A stretch of 64,000 nucleotides of DNA from Vanessa cardui (lineage: Eukaryota; Arthropoda; Insecta; Lepidoptera; Nymphalidae). Positions 50,183 through 61,320 of the stretch are shown here, piece by piece (position 1 is the stretch's first letter; each line of letters opens with the position of its first letter). The notes under the pieces were generated by a model. It worked only from the letters and a program-made list of their open reading frames with translations. It searched no databases and was not told the DNA's origin. The translations under genes and the position numbers were made by a program. Location of the stretch: positions 6,262,803-6,326,802 of the forward strand of contig NC_061129.1 of the NCBI RefSeq assembly GCF_905220365.1. The letters are read 5' to 3'.

Positions 50183-53100
50183 ATGTTTTCCAATTCAAAG
50201 CCGTTTTTTGGAAATATAACTACATTTAATCATCAGCATCAAGATTGGGTCACATATAAAAGTCGACTCCAGCAGTGGTTCGTGGCAAATGACATCGATG
50301 GTGAATCGGACAAAGGAGGTCTTAAAAGGCGCGCCATATTGCTCAGCGCATTCGACGAGAGCACTTATCAACTGGCCAGCAATCTCGTTTTTCCAAAAAC
50401 TCTTGACGCAGTGAGTTATGTGGAAATTGTACGAGTTTTGGATGTACATTTTACTCCAAAGCGCTGCGGGTTTGCAGAACGTCATCACTTTTACGCGGCG
50501 TCGCAGCGACCGGGGGAGTCGCATGCGCAGTGGGCGGCGCGGTTACGAGGTCTAGCGAGCCATTGCAGTTTCAAGAATTTAGAAGAAGCTTTGCTAGACA
50601 AATTTGTGATGGGGATGCTTCCGGGTACCGAAAAAGAAAAACTCTTCGCAATGGAAATCGGGGAGTTGTCGATGGCAAAGGCGGTTGACCTGGCGGAGGG
50701 CGTGCGGTGTGCACGCATGGCGACTACGGCAGCAGGCACAGCAGAAGGAGTCAGCGTTGACCCTTTGTTTAAAATGACAAAGGGCCGCACCAATCGTAGT
50801 GACGGTGATAAGTGTTCCGTGTGTGGTCGAAAGAATCACAAATCTAGTGAGTGTCGCTTTGTAAATTACCGGTGTAAGAAGTGCAATAATAAGGGTCACC
50901 TGCACCGAATGTGTAAAAAAGTCAATTACGTAGACTCAGATGAGGTGAACGAGGGTGACGACGGTGAGTTTTTTAATATTCGCAGTAATAACGGGGGGCC
51001 TATGACCGAAACAATATCTATCAATAATATTTTATTAAAATTTCAAATTGATAGTGGGTCGTCTGTAACCGCTATATCAGATAAAACTTATTATTCTTAT
51101 TTTAACAGTGTTACTTTAATTCCTACCAACAAAAAGCTTATCAGTTATAACGGAGGCTTAATTCAAAGTTTAGGTATAGCTAGGTTACCAGTGACATACA
51201 ACAATAAAACAAACGTATTAGATTTCTATGTCATACAAAATGGAGGGCCGCCATTGCTTGGTCGCGATTTTATTTCAAAATTTAATTTAGAATTATCACC
51301 AATTAACGGTTGTTATCATGTGTCGTCGGTACCGGAATCGGAATTGCAATCATTTTTAAAAAAATACTCGGATATTTTTACCGACGAATTAGGTTGTTTT
51401 AATAAATATAAAATAAAATTGCACTTGAAAGAAAATGCAAAACCAGTTTTTATGAAAGCCAGGCCGGTTCCGTTTGCGTTAAGGGATAAAATAGATAAAG
51501 AAATAAGCCGTTTATTGCAGATCAAGGTCATCGAGCCCGTCGAGTTCTCGGAATACGCGTCACCTATTGTGCCGGTGTTAAAACATAACGGTACGGTTCG
51601 TCTATGCGCTGATTATTCACAAACGTTAAACAAACAGTTATTAGTGGAGAAATATCCTTTACCGACTATACAAGAACTATTTACACGATTACATGGTGGG
51701 GAACAATTTTCAAAATTAGACATGTCTTCAGCGTATAATCAGTTCGAATTGCTAGATGATAAACATGTCACTTGTATAAACACACACAAAGGGTTATTTA
51801 AATTTAAACGGCTTGTGTTCGGGTTGTCTTCGGCCCCCGCCATATTTCAGAGGGCCATGGAAAGTATTTTATCGGGGATAGATGGCGTACTTTGCTTTTT
51901 GGATGATATCCTTATTACAGGAAAAGACAAGGTGGAACATTGGGCTAGGTTAAAATTAGTTTTCGATAGATTAAAAGATTCGGGCTTAACTTTAAGAAAA
52001 GAGAAATGTGAATTTTTCAAAAATGAAATAAATTATCTCGGATATATAATTGATAAAAACGGGATAAGGAAATCGTCAGAAAAAGTTAAAGCAATTTTAG
52101 AAGCTGCAGTCCCTAAAAATTTAAAAGAATTACAGTCGTTTTTAGGTTTAATTAATTATTATAGGAATTTTGTACCCAATGCATCCACGCACTTAGCCCC
52201 TCTGTATGATTTATTAAAAAAAGGAGCTAAATGGTCGTGGTCCCCGCAACACGAAAGGGCGTTTTTGGAAGTAAAAACATTTTTAACTTCAGAAAACGTA
52301 TTAGCTCATTTTGATTCAACCGCAAAAATCATATTAACGGTGGACGCTTCACCTTACGGGCTAGGGGCGGTGTTATCGCAGGTCGGAGCCGACGGCTTAG
52401 AACGTCCAGTTTCGTTCGCTTCACGAACGCTAAACTCAGCTGAAAAAAAGTATTCTCAAATACAAAAAGAAGCCACGGCTATAATCTTTGGGGTACGCCG
52501 GTTTCATCAATATTTATATGCTAGATCCGAGCCGTTTATATTAAGAACCGACCACAAGCCGCTTATTTCAATTTTCGGTTCCCATAGGGGTATTCCAGAG
52601 GTGTCTGCAAATAGGTTGCAAAGGTATGCAATATTTTTGTCAGCATATAACTACACCATTGAGTATGTCAAAAGCGCCAACAATAGTGCAGATTTCTTAT
52701 CGCGCGGGATTCGGCCGGCGACAGCAGCGGCGTCGACCGACGGAGCTGCGAGTATTAGTCCGGGAGGAACTCGCGAAGACGCCGGTAGTGTACGTGGATG
52801 GAACGAGACGGCTACATACGTCAATTTTATTTTAGAAGGATGTTTACCGGTGACATTAGATCAGTTAAAACATGAGACTAAAAATGACCCGGTACTCACT
52901 CAAGTTAGTGATTATGTCTTTAAGGGTTGGCCTCGGAAAGTTTATGATTGTAATTTATTACCATATTTTAAATGTAGGTTGCAGTTATCATTAGAAAATG
53001 GAATTTTAATGCGGGGGCATAAGGTAGTTATTCCAGAAAATTTACGTAAACACATATTATTAGAATTACACAAGTCACATTTAGGTATAGTAAAAACTAA

Positions 53101-54151
53101 GGCGGAGGCCCGTTCTAGATTTTGGTTTCCGGGAATTGATGAAGCGATAGAAAAAATGATCGGAGATTGTTCAACATGCATTAGTATGCGGCAATCGCCA
53201 CCCCGCGCTCCGCCGGCGCCCTGGCCGTATCCGACACAACCATTCAATAGAATTCATATAGATTTCCTTGGACCAATTCAGAATAAAATGTTTTTTGTAA
53301 TAGTTGATGCTTACAGTAAGTGGGTTGAGTGTTTTAATATGAATAACAATATAACATCGGGATCGGTTATTAGTAAATTATGTGAATTCATGTCTAGGTT
53401 CGGGGTACCTCAAACAATCGTGAGCGATAACGGCACTTCATTTACATCTGAGGAGTTTAATGCATTTTGTAAATTAAACGGAATATGTCACTTGACCTCG
53501 CCGGCATACCATCCCTCCAGTAACGGCCAAGCAGAGACTTATGTTAAAATAGTGAAAAAGGGCATAAAAACAGCTTTGTTGCTAGGTGAAAATGCGCAAG
53601 ATATGAATAATAGGTTATTAAAATATTTATTCGACTATCGGAATTCTGTGCATAGTACAACGGGGGTGTCTCCCGCGAAACTGGTATTCGGTCGTCAACT
53701 GAGGTCAATACTAGATCTTTTAATTCCTCATCCGTCGCCTTCGTCCCCTCGTCTGAATAATCATGTTCAAAACAAACAGTGCTTGCAGACTAAATATCAC
53801 GGCGGAAAATTAAGAACTAATTTTAAACCAGACGATGTAGTGATGTTTAAATCTTTTATAAATAAAAATAGATATGTGTGGTGTAAAGGTACTATTATCA
53901 AACAGTTGGGTAAAGTGTTATACTTAATAAAGACTTGTGAAGGTATTAATGTTAAAAAACACAAAAATCAAATTGTTTTGTCAAGGAATGTGTCTAAAAA
54001 CCAACTGGTTCAACCGGGGAACAGTAATCGAAGTGAGGAGGAAAATCAACACCGAAGTGATGTGAAACTTGCATCAGTTCCCTCGACGAGGACGCAAACT
54101 AAGATGGTTTTGAGAAATATTCCTAGAGTAAACTATAAAAAATATTTTTAG
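50183..54151 (+). CDS. Gag-Pol polyprotein of Ty3/gypsy retrotransposon
   Basis: A 1322-residue polyprotein, intact from first ATG to TAG. Gag: an N-terminal capsid-like region, then two CCHC zinc knuckles at residues 211-224 and 231-244. Protease: catalytic DSG at 290-292. Reverse transcriptase: an FLDD catalytic box at 572-575, preceded by a typical FGLSSAPAIFQ segment. RNase H: acidic residues D721, E763 and D790. Integrase: HX2H (963/966), then CX2C (996/999) with 29 residues between; catalytic D1027, D1082 and E1118, the last pair separated by 35 residues as in D,D35E enzymes. The C-terminus is basic. The frame stays open 39 codons upstream, back into the LTR, but only from a GTG, so the first ATG at 50183 is preferred. 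Gag and Pol share one frame with no stop or frameshift, so the Gag:Pol ratio must be set in another way. No key residue is missing. No env. Confidence 0.95.
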   Translation: MFSNSKPFFGNITTFNHQHQDWVTYKSRLQQWFVANDIDGESDKGGLKRRAILLSAFDESTYQLASNLVFPKTLDAVSYVEIVRVLDVHFTPKRCGFAERHHFYAASQRPGESHAQWAARLRGLASHCSFKNLEEALLDKFVMGMLPGTEKEKLFAMEIGELSMAKAVDLAEGVRCARMATTAAGTAEGVSVDPLFKMTKGRTNRSDGDKCSVCGRKNHKSSECRFVNYRCKKCNNKGHLHRMCKKVNYVDSDEVNEGDDGEFFNIRSNNGGPMTETISINNILLKFQIDSGSSVTAISDKTYYSYFNSVTLIPTNKKLISYNGGLIQSLGIARLPVTYNNKTNVLDFYVIQNGGPPLLGRDFISKFNLELSPINGCYHVSSVPESELQSFLKKYSDIFTDELGCFNKYKIKLHLKENAKPVFMKARPVPFALRDKIDKEISRLLQIKVIEPVEFSEYASPIVPVLKHNGTVRLCADYSQTLNKQLLVEKYPLPTIQELFTRLHGGEQFSKLDMSSAYNQFELLDDKHVTCINTHKGLFKFKRLVFGLSSAPAIFQRAMESILSGIDGVLCFLDDILITGKDKVEHWARLKLVFDRLKDSGLTLRKEKCEFFKNEINYLGYIIDKNGIRKSSEKVKAILEAAVPKNLKELQSFLGLINYYRNFVPNASTHLAPLYDLLKKGAKWSWSPQHERAFLEVKTFLTSENVLAHFDSTAKIILTVDASPYGLGAVLSQVGADGLERPVSFASRTLNSAEKKYSQIQKEATAIIFGVRRFHQYLYARSEPFILRTDHKPLISIFGSHRGIPEVSANRLQRYAIFLSAYNYTIEYVKSANNSADFLSRGIRPATAAASTDGAASISPGGTREDAGSVRGWNETATYVNFILEGCLPVTLDQLKHETKNDPVLTQVSDYVFKGWPRKVYDCNLLPYFKCRLQLSLENGILMRGHKVVIPENLRKHILLELHKSHLGIVKTKAEARSRFWFPGIDEAIEKMIGDCSTCISMRQSPPRAPPAPWPYPTQPFNRIHIDFLGPIQNKMFFVIVDAYSKWVECFNMNNNITSGSVISKLCEFMSRFGVPQTIVSDNGTSFTSEEFNAFCKLNGICHLTSPAYHPSSNGQAETYVKIVKKGIKTALLLGENAQDMNNRLLKYLFDYRNSVHSTTGVSPAKLVFGRQLRSILDLLIPHPSPSSPRLNNHVQNKQCLQTKYHGGKLRTNFKPDDVVMFKSFINKNRYVWCKGTIIKQLGKVLYLIKTCEGINVKKHKNQIVLSRNVSKNQLVQPGNSNRSEEENQHRSDVKLASVPSTRTQTKMVLRNIPRVNYKKYF

Positions 54152-54170
54152 ATAAAAATAATTGTCAAAT

Positions 54171-54184
54171 AAGGGGGGAGGAAA
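54171..54184 (+). other. Polypurine tract
   Basis: An all-purine run AAGGGGGGAGGAAA lies between the gag-pol stop codon and the 3' LTR. This is the expected place and composition for the plus-strand DNA synthesis primer. Confidence 0.85.
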
Positions 54185-54190
54185 TAGTAG

Positions 54191-54297
54191 ATAAATAAGT
54201 ATATATAGGTGCGTGCTGCGTCACCACAGATGAGCGCCAATAAAGTCAGTGCGTAATGAGCTACAGCGCGTTTCACTTGTGTCCTATATCTACCAGT
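54191..54297 (+). repeat. 3' LTR of the gypsy element
   Basis: Identical to the 5' LTR over 107 bp. The AATAAA at 54239-54244 would serve as the polyadenylation signal of the genomic transcript. Confidence 0.93.
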
Positions 54298-54502
54298 AAT
54301 GGACGCCTGAAATCACTGTGACAACTGGGGCGTATGTTTTCAGAGACAAATCAGAAAGGCGATAAAAAATTCATAGTGAATATTGATTTTTGTGAGAATT
54401 ATTGTGTTTGAATTGTTGTTCTTTGAACTTTAAGCTGATATCAGTAAAATATTATTTTTCATATATAAATGTTATTCAACTTATTGTGAAATATTAACGA
54501 TT

Positions 54503-54715
54503 TGTAGATATCCCACTGCTGGGCTAAGAACTCTTCTTTTTAAACAGACTGGATGGAGCTTGTTCTACTATATTACGCTAATGCGGGTTGATACCCCGAT
54601 GGCAGATTTTCATCCCAAACTTTTTACGCGGTTTTCTTTTACCGCTGAGCACGAAATTATTTAACAGTAGAAATTAAGCTCATGAAAATTCAGAGGTTTG
54701 AACCTTACGTTTTTT
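54503..54715 (-). repeat. Decayed copy of the tRNA-derived SINE
   Basis: Minus-strand remnant: CCCACTGCTGGGCTAAG, AATGCGGGTTG and ACCGCTGAGCACGA remain readable among many changes. It lies just downstream of the gypsy element. Confidence 0.75.
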
Positions 54716-54980
54716 TCTCATTTGGGATTTATTTATTCTAATTTCATGAGGGATTTCTCTGATGTTTGGTAGTACGGAGACAGAGCATATAGAAAGTGGA
54801 TTTCAACAACCGAAAAATGCATGTTCAACAATTGACAGCAGGATTGAATTTGAACGTGGTTAATTTGTATTTCTAACGCTACGTGGTACAGGAAAATATT
54901 GCAAGGTGTTCTTTATATATCTGATGAAATTCTGCAGTTTATGTTATATATATTTGGTACATGTGTATTTCCGCTCTTTA

Positions 54981-55275
54981 GAGTCGAGATGGTCCAGTGG
55001 TTAGAACACTTGCATCTTAACCGATGATTGCGGGTTCAAACCCAGGCAAGCACCGATGATTCATGTGCTCAATTTGTCTTTATAATTCATCTCGTGCTCG
55101 GCAATGAAGGAAAACATCGTAAGGAAAACTGCATGTGACATATTTCATAGAAATTCCGTCACATGTGTATTCCAGCAACCAATTGGAATTGCGTGGTGGA
55201 ATGTGTTCCAAACCTTCTCCTCAAAGGGAGAGGAGGCCTTGAGCCCACAGTGGGAATTTACAGTCTGTTGTTGTT
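54981..55275 (+). mobile_element. tRNA-derived SINE, full length (copy J, GTT tail)
   Basis: Plus-strand copy with head, a box B-like GGTTCAAACCC, body with the CACCGATGATTCATGTGC segment seen in the other GTT-tailed copies, and a short TGTTGTTGTT tail. A second piece of SINE tail (ATTTACAAGCTGTTGTTT) follows at about 55304-55321. The 64- and 75-codon frames here are not genes. Confidence 0.86.
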
Positions 55276-55589
55276 TGCATATCCGCATATCGTCGTAGTG
55301 CGCGATTTACAAGCTGTTGTTTCTCCTCCTATGCTATGCATTTATTTTCCACATTCATGTTTTATAAGTTTTATTGCATCCATGAATTAGGTATATTTAG
55401 AAAAAATGATCATTAAATACTATTACATACACAAGTATAAAGATAATATCAATTTGTTGAAAATAATATTTACAAGTCAAAAATCAGAAGAAAAGAAGGT
55501 TGACATCATCTACCAAACTTTATATAGATACGTATCGTGGAATACCTTTAGTAGTTTATCTTCAGAATGAAATACATGGAATTACTAAA

Positions 55590-55967
55590 ATGAAACACCT
55601 GATAATAGAAATTTCACCCGTATTTGAACTAACAATCTTCGTGTACCCACTGAGTGATTCATGCTGGTTCTGTTTCGGAGAAAATCTTAAGTCTTTTAAT
55701 ACATTTTTTAATGTAGAGTATGTATTGGCGTACTTTTGGGACAAGGTTGACTTGTATGCCTTGACGGTAAATGATATGACGTTCTTGTATGACGGTAAAG
55801 GAGAGGGGTCCTTTTGTGCTTACGATCAAGTCATATTTGGTGTTATCCATATTTATTTGTTCTCTTCAATAATGAATTTCATTAACCATCAATTTCGATG
55901 TTTTATAACTGACGCACTTCTCGTAACAGCTGATACGAATTCGACAGTTCCACCTAATGATGCTTAG
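55590..55967 (+). other. Unassigned open frame, 125 codons from first ATG
   Basis: The longest open frame outside the retrotransposon; it stays open for 155 codons if counted from a TTG at 55500. The protein is hydrophobic and acidic in patches, with several W, F and Y residues, and I recognise no domain. The opposite strand is also open for 60 or so codons in two frames over the same bases. It lies between a SINE and a second-family SINE, so it may be the antisense of a transposon fragment. Not supported as a host gene: no intron signals, no homologue known to me. Confidence 0.2.
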
Positions 55968-56439
55968 CAAATGAAAATGCTGAACATAGGTTGTTTTATT
56001 TTTCCCCTATAAATATGTCCATTACTGGAAAAGGAAAGGAAACATCGTATTATGCAATACATGATATACTGCAACCACATTATTTCGTGAAATACATTTA
56101 GTTTCGATTCCCACCGACCGGAAGTTCCTCTCGTGTCACGTCACTTCCTTTGTCTCCCGCCACTCTCGGATTATGTTAATGCTGTCTCAAAGACATTTGT
56201 CTTTGCGTAATGCTCAGCTTTTCTTGTGCAGGAACCGTGTTACTTTCCGATGTAATTCAACTACGTTATTTATTATTTATAACTATTTGATTTAGTCAGA
56301 CCTAGAAAAAGAATTGTACATTCTTTTTAATCATAGCTGATACCTTTAAAAGTATTTCTTGTAACTTTAGGAATATTTAGATGAGTTTGGACTTATCCAA
56401 TCTCCAATAATAATAATATTGTATATGGCCTCACTCTGA

Positions 56440-56648
56440 TAATCCTACGGACGGTTATTCTGACATGATCGGAAAGATTTCAGGTGCAGGACCGACGACT
56501 TCACGATCATGAGGTTCTTTCCGACACATGGAATTTTAAAAAATTCCAATGCTTGGCTGCTATTGTGGATTTTCGACGGAGCAACATACGAACATTTCAC
56601 GGGCTCAACCTGGGGATTAAAACCCAGGACTAGATAAATGAAGAAACC
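56440..56648 (-). repeat. Second tRNA-like SINE family copy, reverse
   Basis: On the plus strand it reads ACGGTTATTCTGACATGATC, then AGGTGCAGGACCGACG, and ends with ACCTGGGGATTAAAACCCAG, which is the reversed tRNA-like box B. This is the mirror order of the copy at 22.1 kb. Confidence 0.65.
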
Positions 56649-59019
56649 ACTTTTTTATGCCAATATTCGATCATTTGGATGTCTAGGTAGTCTGAACACG
56701 CGTCGATAGAAAATAGTGGCCTACACTTGGCCACTAAGTAGCGAGGGTCAAGATTGGCTATCATATAAACCAAATAATTAATTCATGATTGATTCAATTT
56801 GATAATAGTTTATTTTAGTGTGATATGCTATCTAGATATATAGTAATCGAAGCATTATACCGAACTAATAATCAGCATATATTTCAATAAATCTCGAACA
56901 CGAACTCATCTATTAAAACTACAAATGCTCTTCGATTTAGAATTTATAATTATTGTATCAATCTCCCACAACTGTCCCTTCCCATACAATCACAAACGTT
57001 TTATGAATATACGGGACTTGCACTAGAATCTAGTTTTCGAAATTCGAGTGTTATTGTTAAATTAGATAAAATCATTTTCATATTTAGAATATTTTTATAA
57101 CTTCTCATTGGAAAATCGTTTGTCTAATAGAGGAGAAAACGTATTGAACAATTTTTTTTGACAATTATGCATACTCATTCTAAATCTATACGTAATTATT
57201 ACATAACAATTACTCACTTAAATAAATTACTATCACGATCAGATAAAATATGTATGTATATGCGCGTACTGTTTCATAATTCGAAATCTAAAATGAAATC
57301 AAAGTTATTACCATTAAAAAACGTTAGAGAATGCAATCGTTACTTCATCATTAAGGTTTGAAATATAAATCGAATCTAATGTGTGTATTAAAAAATAAAA
57401 ATGAGGTTTTAATGGTTGGAAAAACCGTATTTTATTTATTAATAGAATCGATGTTGGCACCGTGTGCAGTTCGTCGACACACAGTTCCTAGAAGTAGCGT
57501 GCTGTCCAGCTCCGCAGCGACCACTTAGACCCTACCTCTATTCGAACGATATACAATTAATATATCAAGTTGGGATTTTCTAATGTTTGTCTGTACTATA
57601 AAGACCTATTGATAAAAAAGTGTACCTTCATAATGAATCGTACTGTATAGAAGGATTGCTTGTCATTCAGGAAACGTGTTAATTTATTTATTATCTGTAA
57701 TTATTGTTGAAACTAATTTATTTTTGGATTTTTTTATAGTTTCTCTTTGAATATTTATTTTAAACCATCTTCACTATTAATCTTGTAACATGATGACTTA
57801 AAAATGCGTCTGCCAGACCACTTGATGAATAATATTTTGATTATTAATAACGAACCATGAATCGGATACCACAGTAATCGAAGGCAATTGTAGAACATGA
57901 AACTTTCATTTTTTTATACTTAATTCTATGCAATATCGTAACAATTTTGTACGTATCATTTTATACAATTAATCGAATGCTTTTGTGCTGTCAAAAATTA
58001 ATGATTTAGGGGCTGAGTGTTCGTTAAAAACACAACCCTAGCTTGTATCATAAAACAGAGCGTATAAGCTAATAAACGTTGCACAGTTTACGTCCACCAA
58101 AAATAATAAAAACTGCACGAGAATATGCAATATGTCAGTCAGAATGGGGAATATCCAATTGCGTGAACGAGCTAGAGCGGGGATTGTTTGCTGAATTGAA
58201 ATGGTCGCCAGGTAAACGATTATCGTTGTAATAATAGTGCGCCGAATTCGTTCGTTATAACACGTACTCCCGTACTCCGACACTACAATTACAGGCCGTT
58301 AAGCGAGCGGGCGCCTGGACGCCAATCCGCGCCGCTCGACGCCCACTGAAAAATTTCGAAAACAAAACTTTTGTTATTGTATAAAACTTCCAACACCAAT
58401 TTCCCCTTTCACTCACAACAGAGAAGAATATCTCGATTATTTTAAATAAAACATCCACACACGGCTCATAAAAGCAACATTTAATATAGTTATCATTTAA
58501 AGCGAACATCTGAACGAAGCATGAAGTGATGCAATAAAGTTCTCCTTTAAAAGTTACAGTGCATCATTTACTAGCAGTGTTACTGATACGTACGACCCAT
58601 TAAAAGCCTATATAAGCAAATAAAACTCGTATGCACGGATATAAACTGGCGATCGTAAAATTCATTGCATTCACTTTGTGGCACCCGATAAATTTATTTA
58701 AAAGCTTTGACAAACCGTTTCGATGAGATGATATCGTTTTAAAGAAACATTCCAAACATGTGTTGATTACTTGTTTTATAAAACGATGAAGGTTAATATT
58801 ATATAACAATAAATATTAACTTTAAAGTTCGAGCGTAATATAGTTTAAATAAAACAATTTAAGAACGCAAGACCGATGTGGAACTTTTCTATTTTTATGG
58901 CGTAAGTTTAATATACGTTTCAAGTTTTGATGGTCATAAATGTTCTAGTCCTTTAATGTTATTTCTACATTTATAGTAAACTTTATCTAATATTATACTA
59001 TAGATGTTGTTAGAGATTT
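56649..59019. other. AT-rich non-coding sequence
   Basis: Only the CG-rich patch at 58180 stands out. Frames up to 84 codons have no motifs. Confidence 0.4.
58180..58350. other. CG-rich patch with CCAAT
   Basis: GGCGCCTGGACGCCAATCCG and following CGCCGCTCGACGCCC in an AT-rich setting; includes a CCAAT box. Possible promoter or regulatory patch. Confidence 0.25.
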
Positions 59020-59130
59020 ACAAAGCTGCAGATCCCGAGGTTCTAGGTTTAAGCCCCGGATGTAACCAACTGGATTATTCTGACAAAAAATATGTGAGCT
59101 TGACCTCATTCCGGTCGCGTTTAATTGAAA
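59020..59130 (+). repeat. Second SINE family, partial copy
   Basis: CTGCAGATCCCGAGGTTCTA then GGTTTAAGCCCCGG, followed by a short TTCTGACAAAAAATATGTGAG segment, in the order of this family. The 62-codon frame at 59004-59192 is mostly this repeat. Confidence 0.5.
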
Positions 59131-60142
59131 TAGAAGATACATACGTGTTGCATTTCCATGTCTACTTGAATTTCTCTTCCACAGTTACCTAGCCTTTGTG
59201 CAGCATAAGTACCATGACAGAAAGGGGTCTGGAGAACATTATCATTGTGTAATTTCTTTCAAAAACGTATTAAATAAAACGTATTAAATATGATCACCAT
59301 TTACAATTTTCTTAAAATTTTATGTATTAATAGTGTAAGCTGTTTTTTGTGCCCGTGATTGGGGTCGATAGCTGCACAAAAAAAAGGTTTACGGTTTCAT
59401 TTTGAAGAGATCCATTCATAGATATGCTGAAAATTAAAGAAGATTATTGATTGCACTAATAAAGAATTAATTTTAGTGAGAGGAAAAAGCTTACCGACCG
59501 GGTAGAGAGCGGTGCTATGGCTCTATGATAAAAAAAGGAAAAACATTAACAAAATTAAAGTAAATTGCTATCGAATAAATCGATATAAACTCTAATTCTA
59601 ACTGAACCAATACATATGGCATTAAAAATAGGTTTCATCATTTTACGCCAAACAAGTGCCTTAATCATATGAAATTTAAAAAAAAACCTGTCATAGATTT
59701 AAAAAAAATTGTTTTGAACAAACGAGAAGTTTCGCGGAAGACCTCTTTAGTGTTTAAATTAAAAAACAAAAATTTCTTTGAAATAAATTCAAGTAACAAT
59801 GTGACAATTCAAATATGAACAATTAACTCGAAAATTTGGCACCGGCCTACATCGTCTCGACTCGAGTTCGCAAGTTCTGGACACTCGGCCTCTTAATGAA
59901 GGTGTGAAAGAGCTCGCATACTCATAGCGCAGCGACAAATGAGGCCATTACTAGTATTAGTCACTTGCAAACTTAGTTAAAGCGACCTGCAAATACCTTC
60001 GCCATTTAGCATATAAATGTACTTTGTGTCCGAATATAATTAAAACTGATTTTCAGCGTCAAATGTCACATGAAACTTATGTCTCTGAATCTGTTAAAAT
60101 ATTTTTAATACAAATTACATTAAATTATTAGAATATTCAAAA

Positions 60143-60320
60143 TGAAAATAAACTTTATTCAAGTGGACTTTTACAAGCACTTCTGAATCGTCATTTAACA
60201 ATTAAATAAAGCTACCACCGGTTCGGAAAGTAGGTTCTACCGAGAAGGACCGGCTAGAAAATCAGTAGTTACTCTTTTTCAACATTTAAAAAATACAATG
60301 TTATGTTAGTTACTACAGCA
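60143..60320 (+). repeat. AAACTTTATTCAAGTGG-family repeat
   Basis: AATAAACTTTATTCAAGTGG, AAGCACTTCTGAATCGTCAT, AGCTACCACCGGTTCGGAAA, then AGTAGTTACTCTTTTTCAAC. The reversed partial copy at 37.3 kb confirms that it is dispersed. Probably the end of a non-LTR element. Confidence 0.7.
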
Positions 60321-60967
60321 ATTAAAATTAATATATCCTGCCTGGAAGTCAATAGGTATTAATTCCATGCTTTTTTATCATCTACAAAATCTTGTATTGA
60401 ATAATATGCCTTTTTTATCAATTTTTATAACTTTAGTAATGATATTTATCCTTCTTGAAGCAATCTCTGCGACCATAACCATTTTCTATATATGATAACC
60501 TGATACTCGCCCGACTTCGAATAGAATAAGGATGCGAATAAAAAACAAATAATATTATGGAATTATTTTGTTGTGAATAGGCTTTTTTTTCTTTTTTACA
60601 GTTTAGCCAGTTATAACAATAAATACGTAATACTAGTATTATTTCCATTTCCAACGTAGTCACAACTGTAAGCACCAAAATAGGTTAAAATTATTATTAT
60701 AAATATTAATATCCAATAAAGAATTGCTCTACATTGTTAATAATGAAAATTTATTTCAAATCTGTTTGGAAGTATAGAGATTAGGTTTTTCAGATAAAAT
60801 GACAAAAAATACTCTAGGGGAATTATTTTTCGTTATCTATCCTGATGCCTATATTTATGGGCCGAGGTCAAATGTGAAACAATGAAATTGATGGTTAATG
60901 AAAGAATTTATAAATAATGAAAACCAATAAAGTCAGATCATTTTTATTTTCTTAATGAAATAATTAT

Positions 60968-61320
60968 ATTTTTCATCTTGGAATTCTTTTACGCAGCTTA
61001 CAGTAGAGCAAACTAGCTCGTATCTTTCTAGTACATACATTTTCATATAATATTATTTAAAGTTACCTTATTTTATTGTTTTAGTTTAGAAGTAAGGAAA
61101 AAGCCTTCTCCCCTCCAAGCAACTTTACAATCTCTTCATCTTTCTCTTTGTCTCTTTATAGTTTTACTAATAAAAAAAAGATTCTTCTTTTTGGAATGAA
61201 GTTTATTTAAGCGGCTTACAGTAGAATGAGCTGGTTCTTCTTCGTTTTTTTGTATCTCTTTCTATTCTATACATTTTCATATAATATTATTTAAAGTTAT
61301 ATTTTCTTATTGTTTTAACA
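60968..61320 (+). repeat. Two-unit tandem-like duplication
   Basis: Units 60968-61085 and 61183-61320 share, in order, GGCTTACAGTAGA-like and ATACATTTTCATATAATATT plus TATTTAAAGTTA segments, separated by about 100 bp of C/T-rich sequence. The second unit has an insertion rich in TTCTT. No coding capacity. Confidence 0.6.

Larger units (their letters stand above)
50008..54297 (+). mobile_element. Complete Ty3/gypsy LTR retrotransposon, mag-like
   Basis: A 4.29 kb element with all parts of an autonomous LTR retrotransposon in order: short LTR, primer binding site, one long gag-pol frame, polypurine tract, second LTR. The two LTRs are identical over 107 bp by direct reading, so little time has passed since insertion. 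Pol order is protease, reverse transcriptase, RNase H, integrase, which is the Ty3/gypsy (Metaviridae) order and not that of copia. The very short LTRs, the Ser-type primer site, the two CCHC knuckles and the compact HX2H integrase finger resemble the mag/K02A2.6-like lineage known from silk moth and other animals; this placement is from memory. No env-like frame follows pol, so it should move inside the cell only. A clear target-site duplication could not be fixed: AGTA at 50003-50006 and after the 3' LTR at 54295-54298 is one candidate. Confidence 0.95.

Noticed and set aside
50195..53247. Antisense and alternative frames of 69-109 codons within the retrotransposon
   Set aside because: They are shadows of the gag-pol frame and show no independent motifs.
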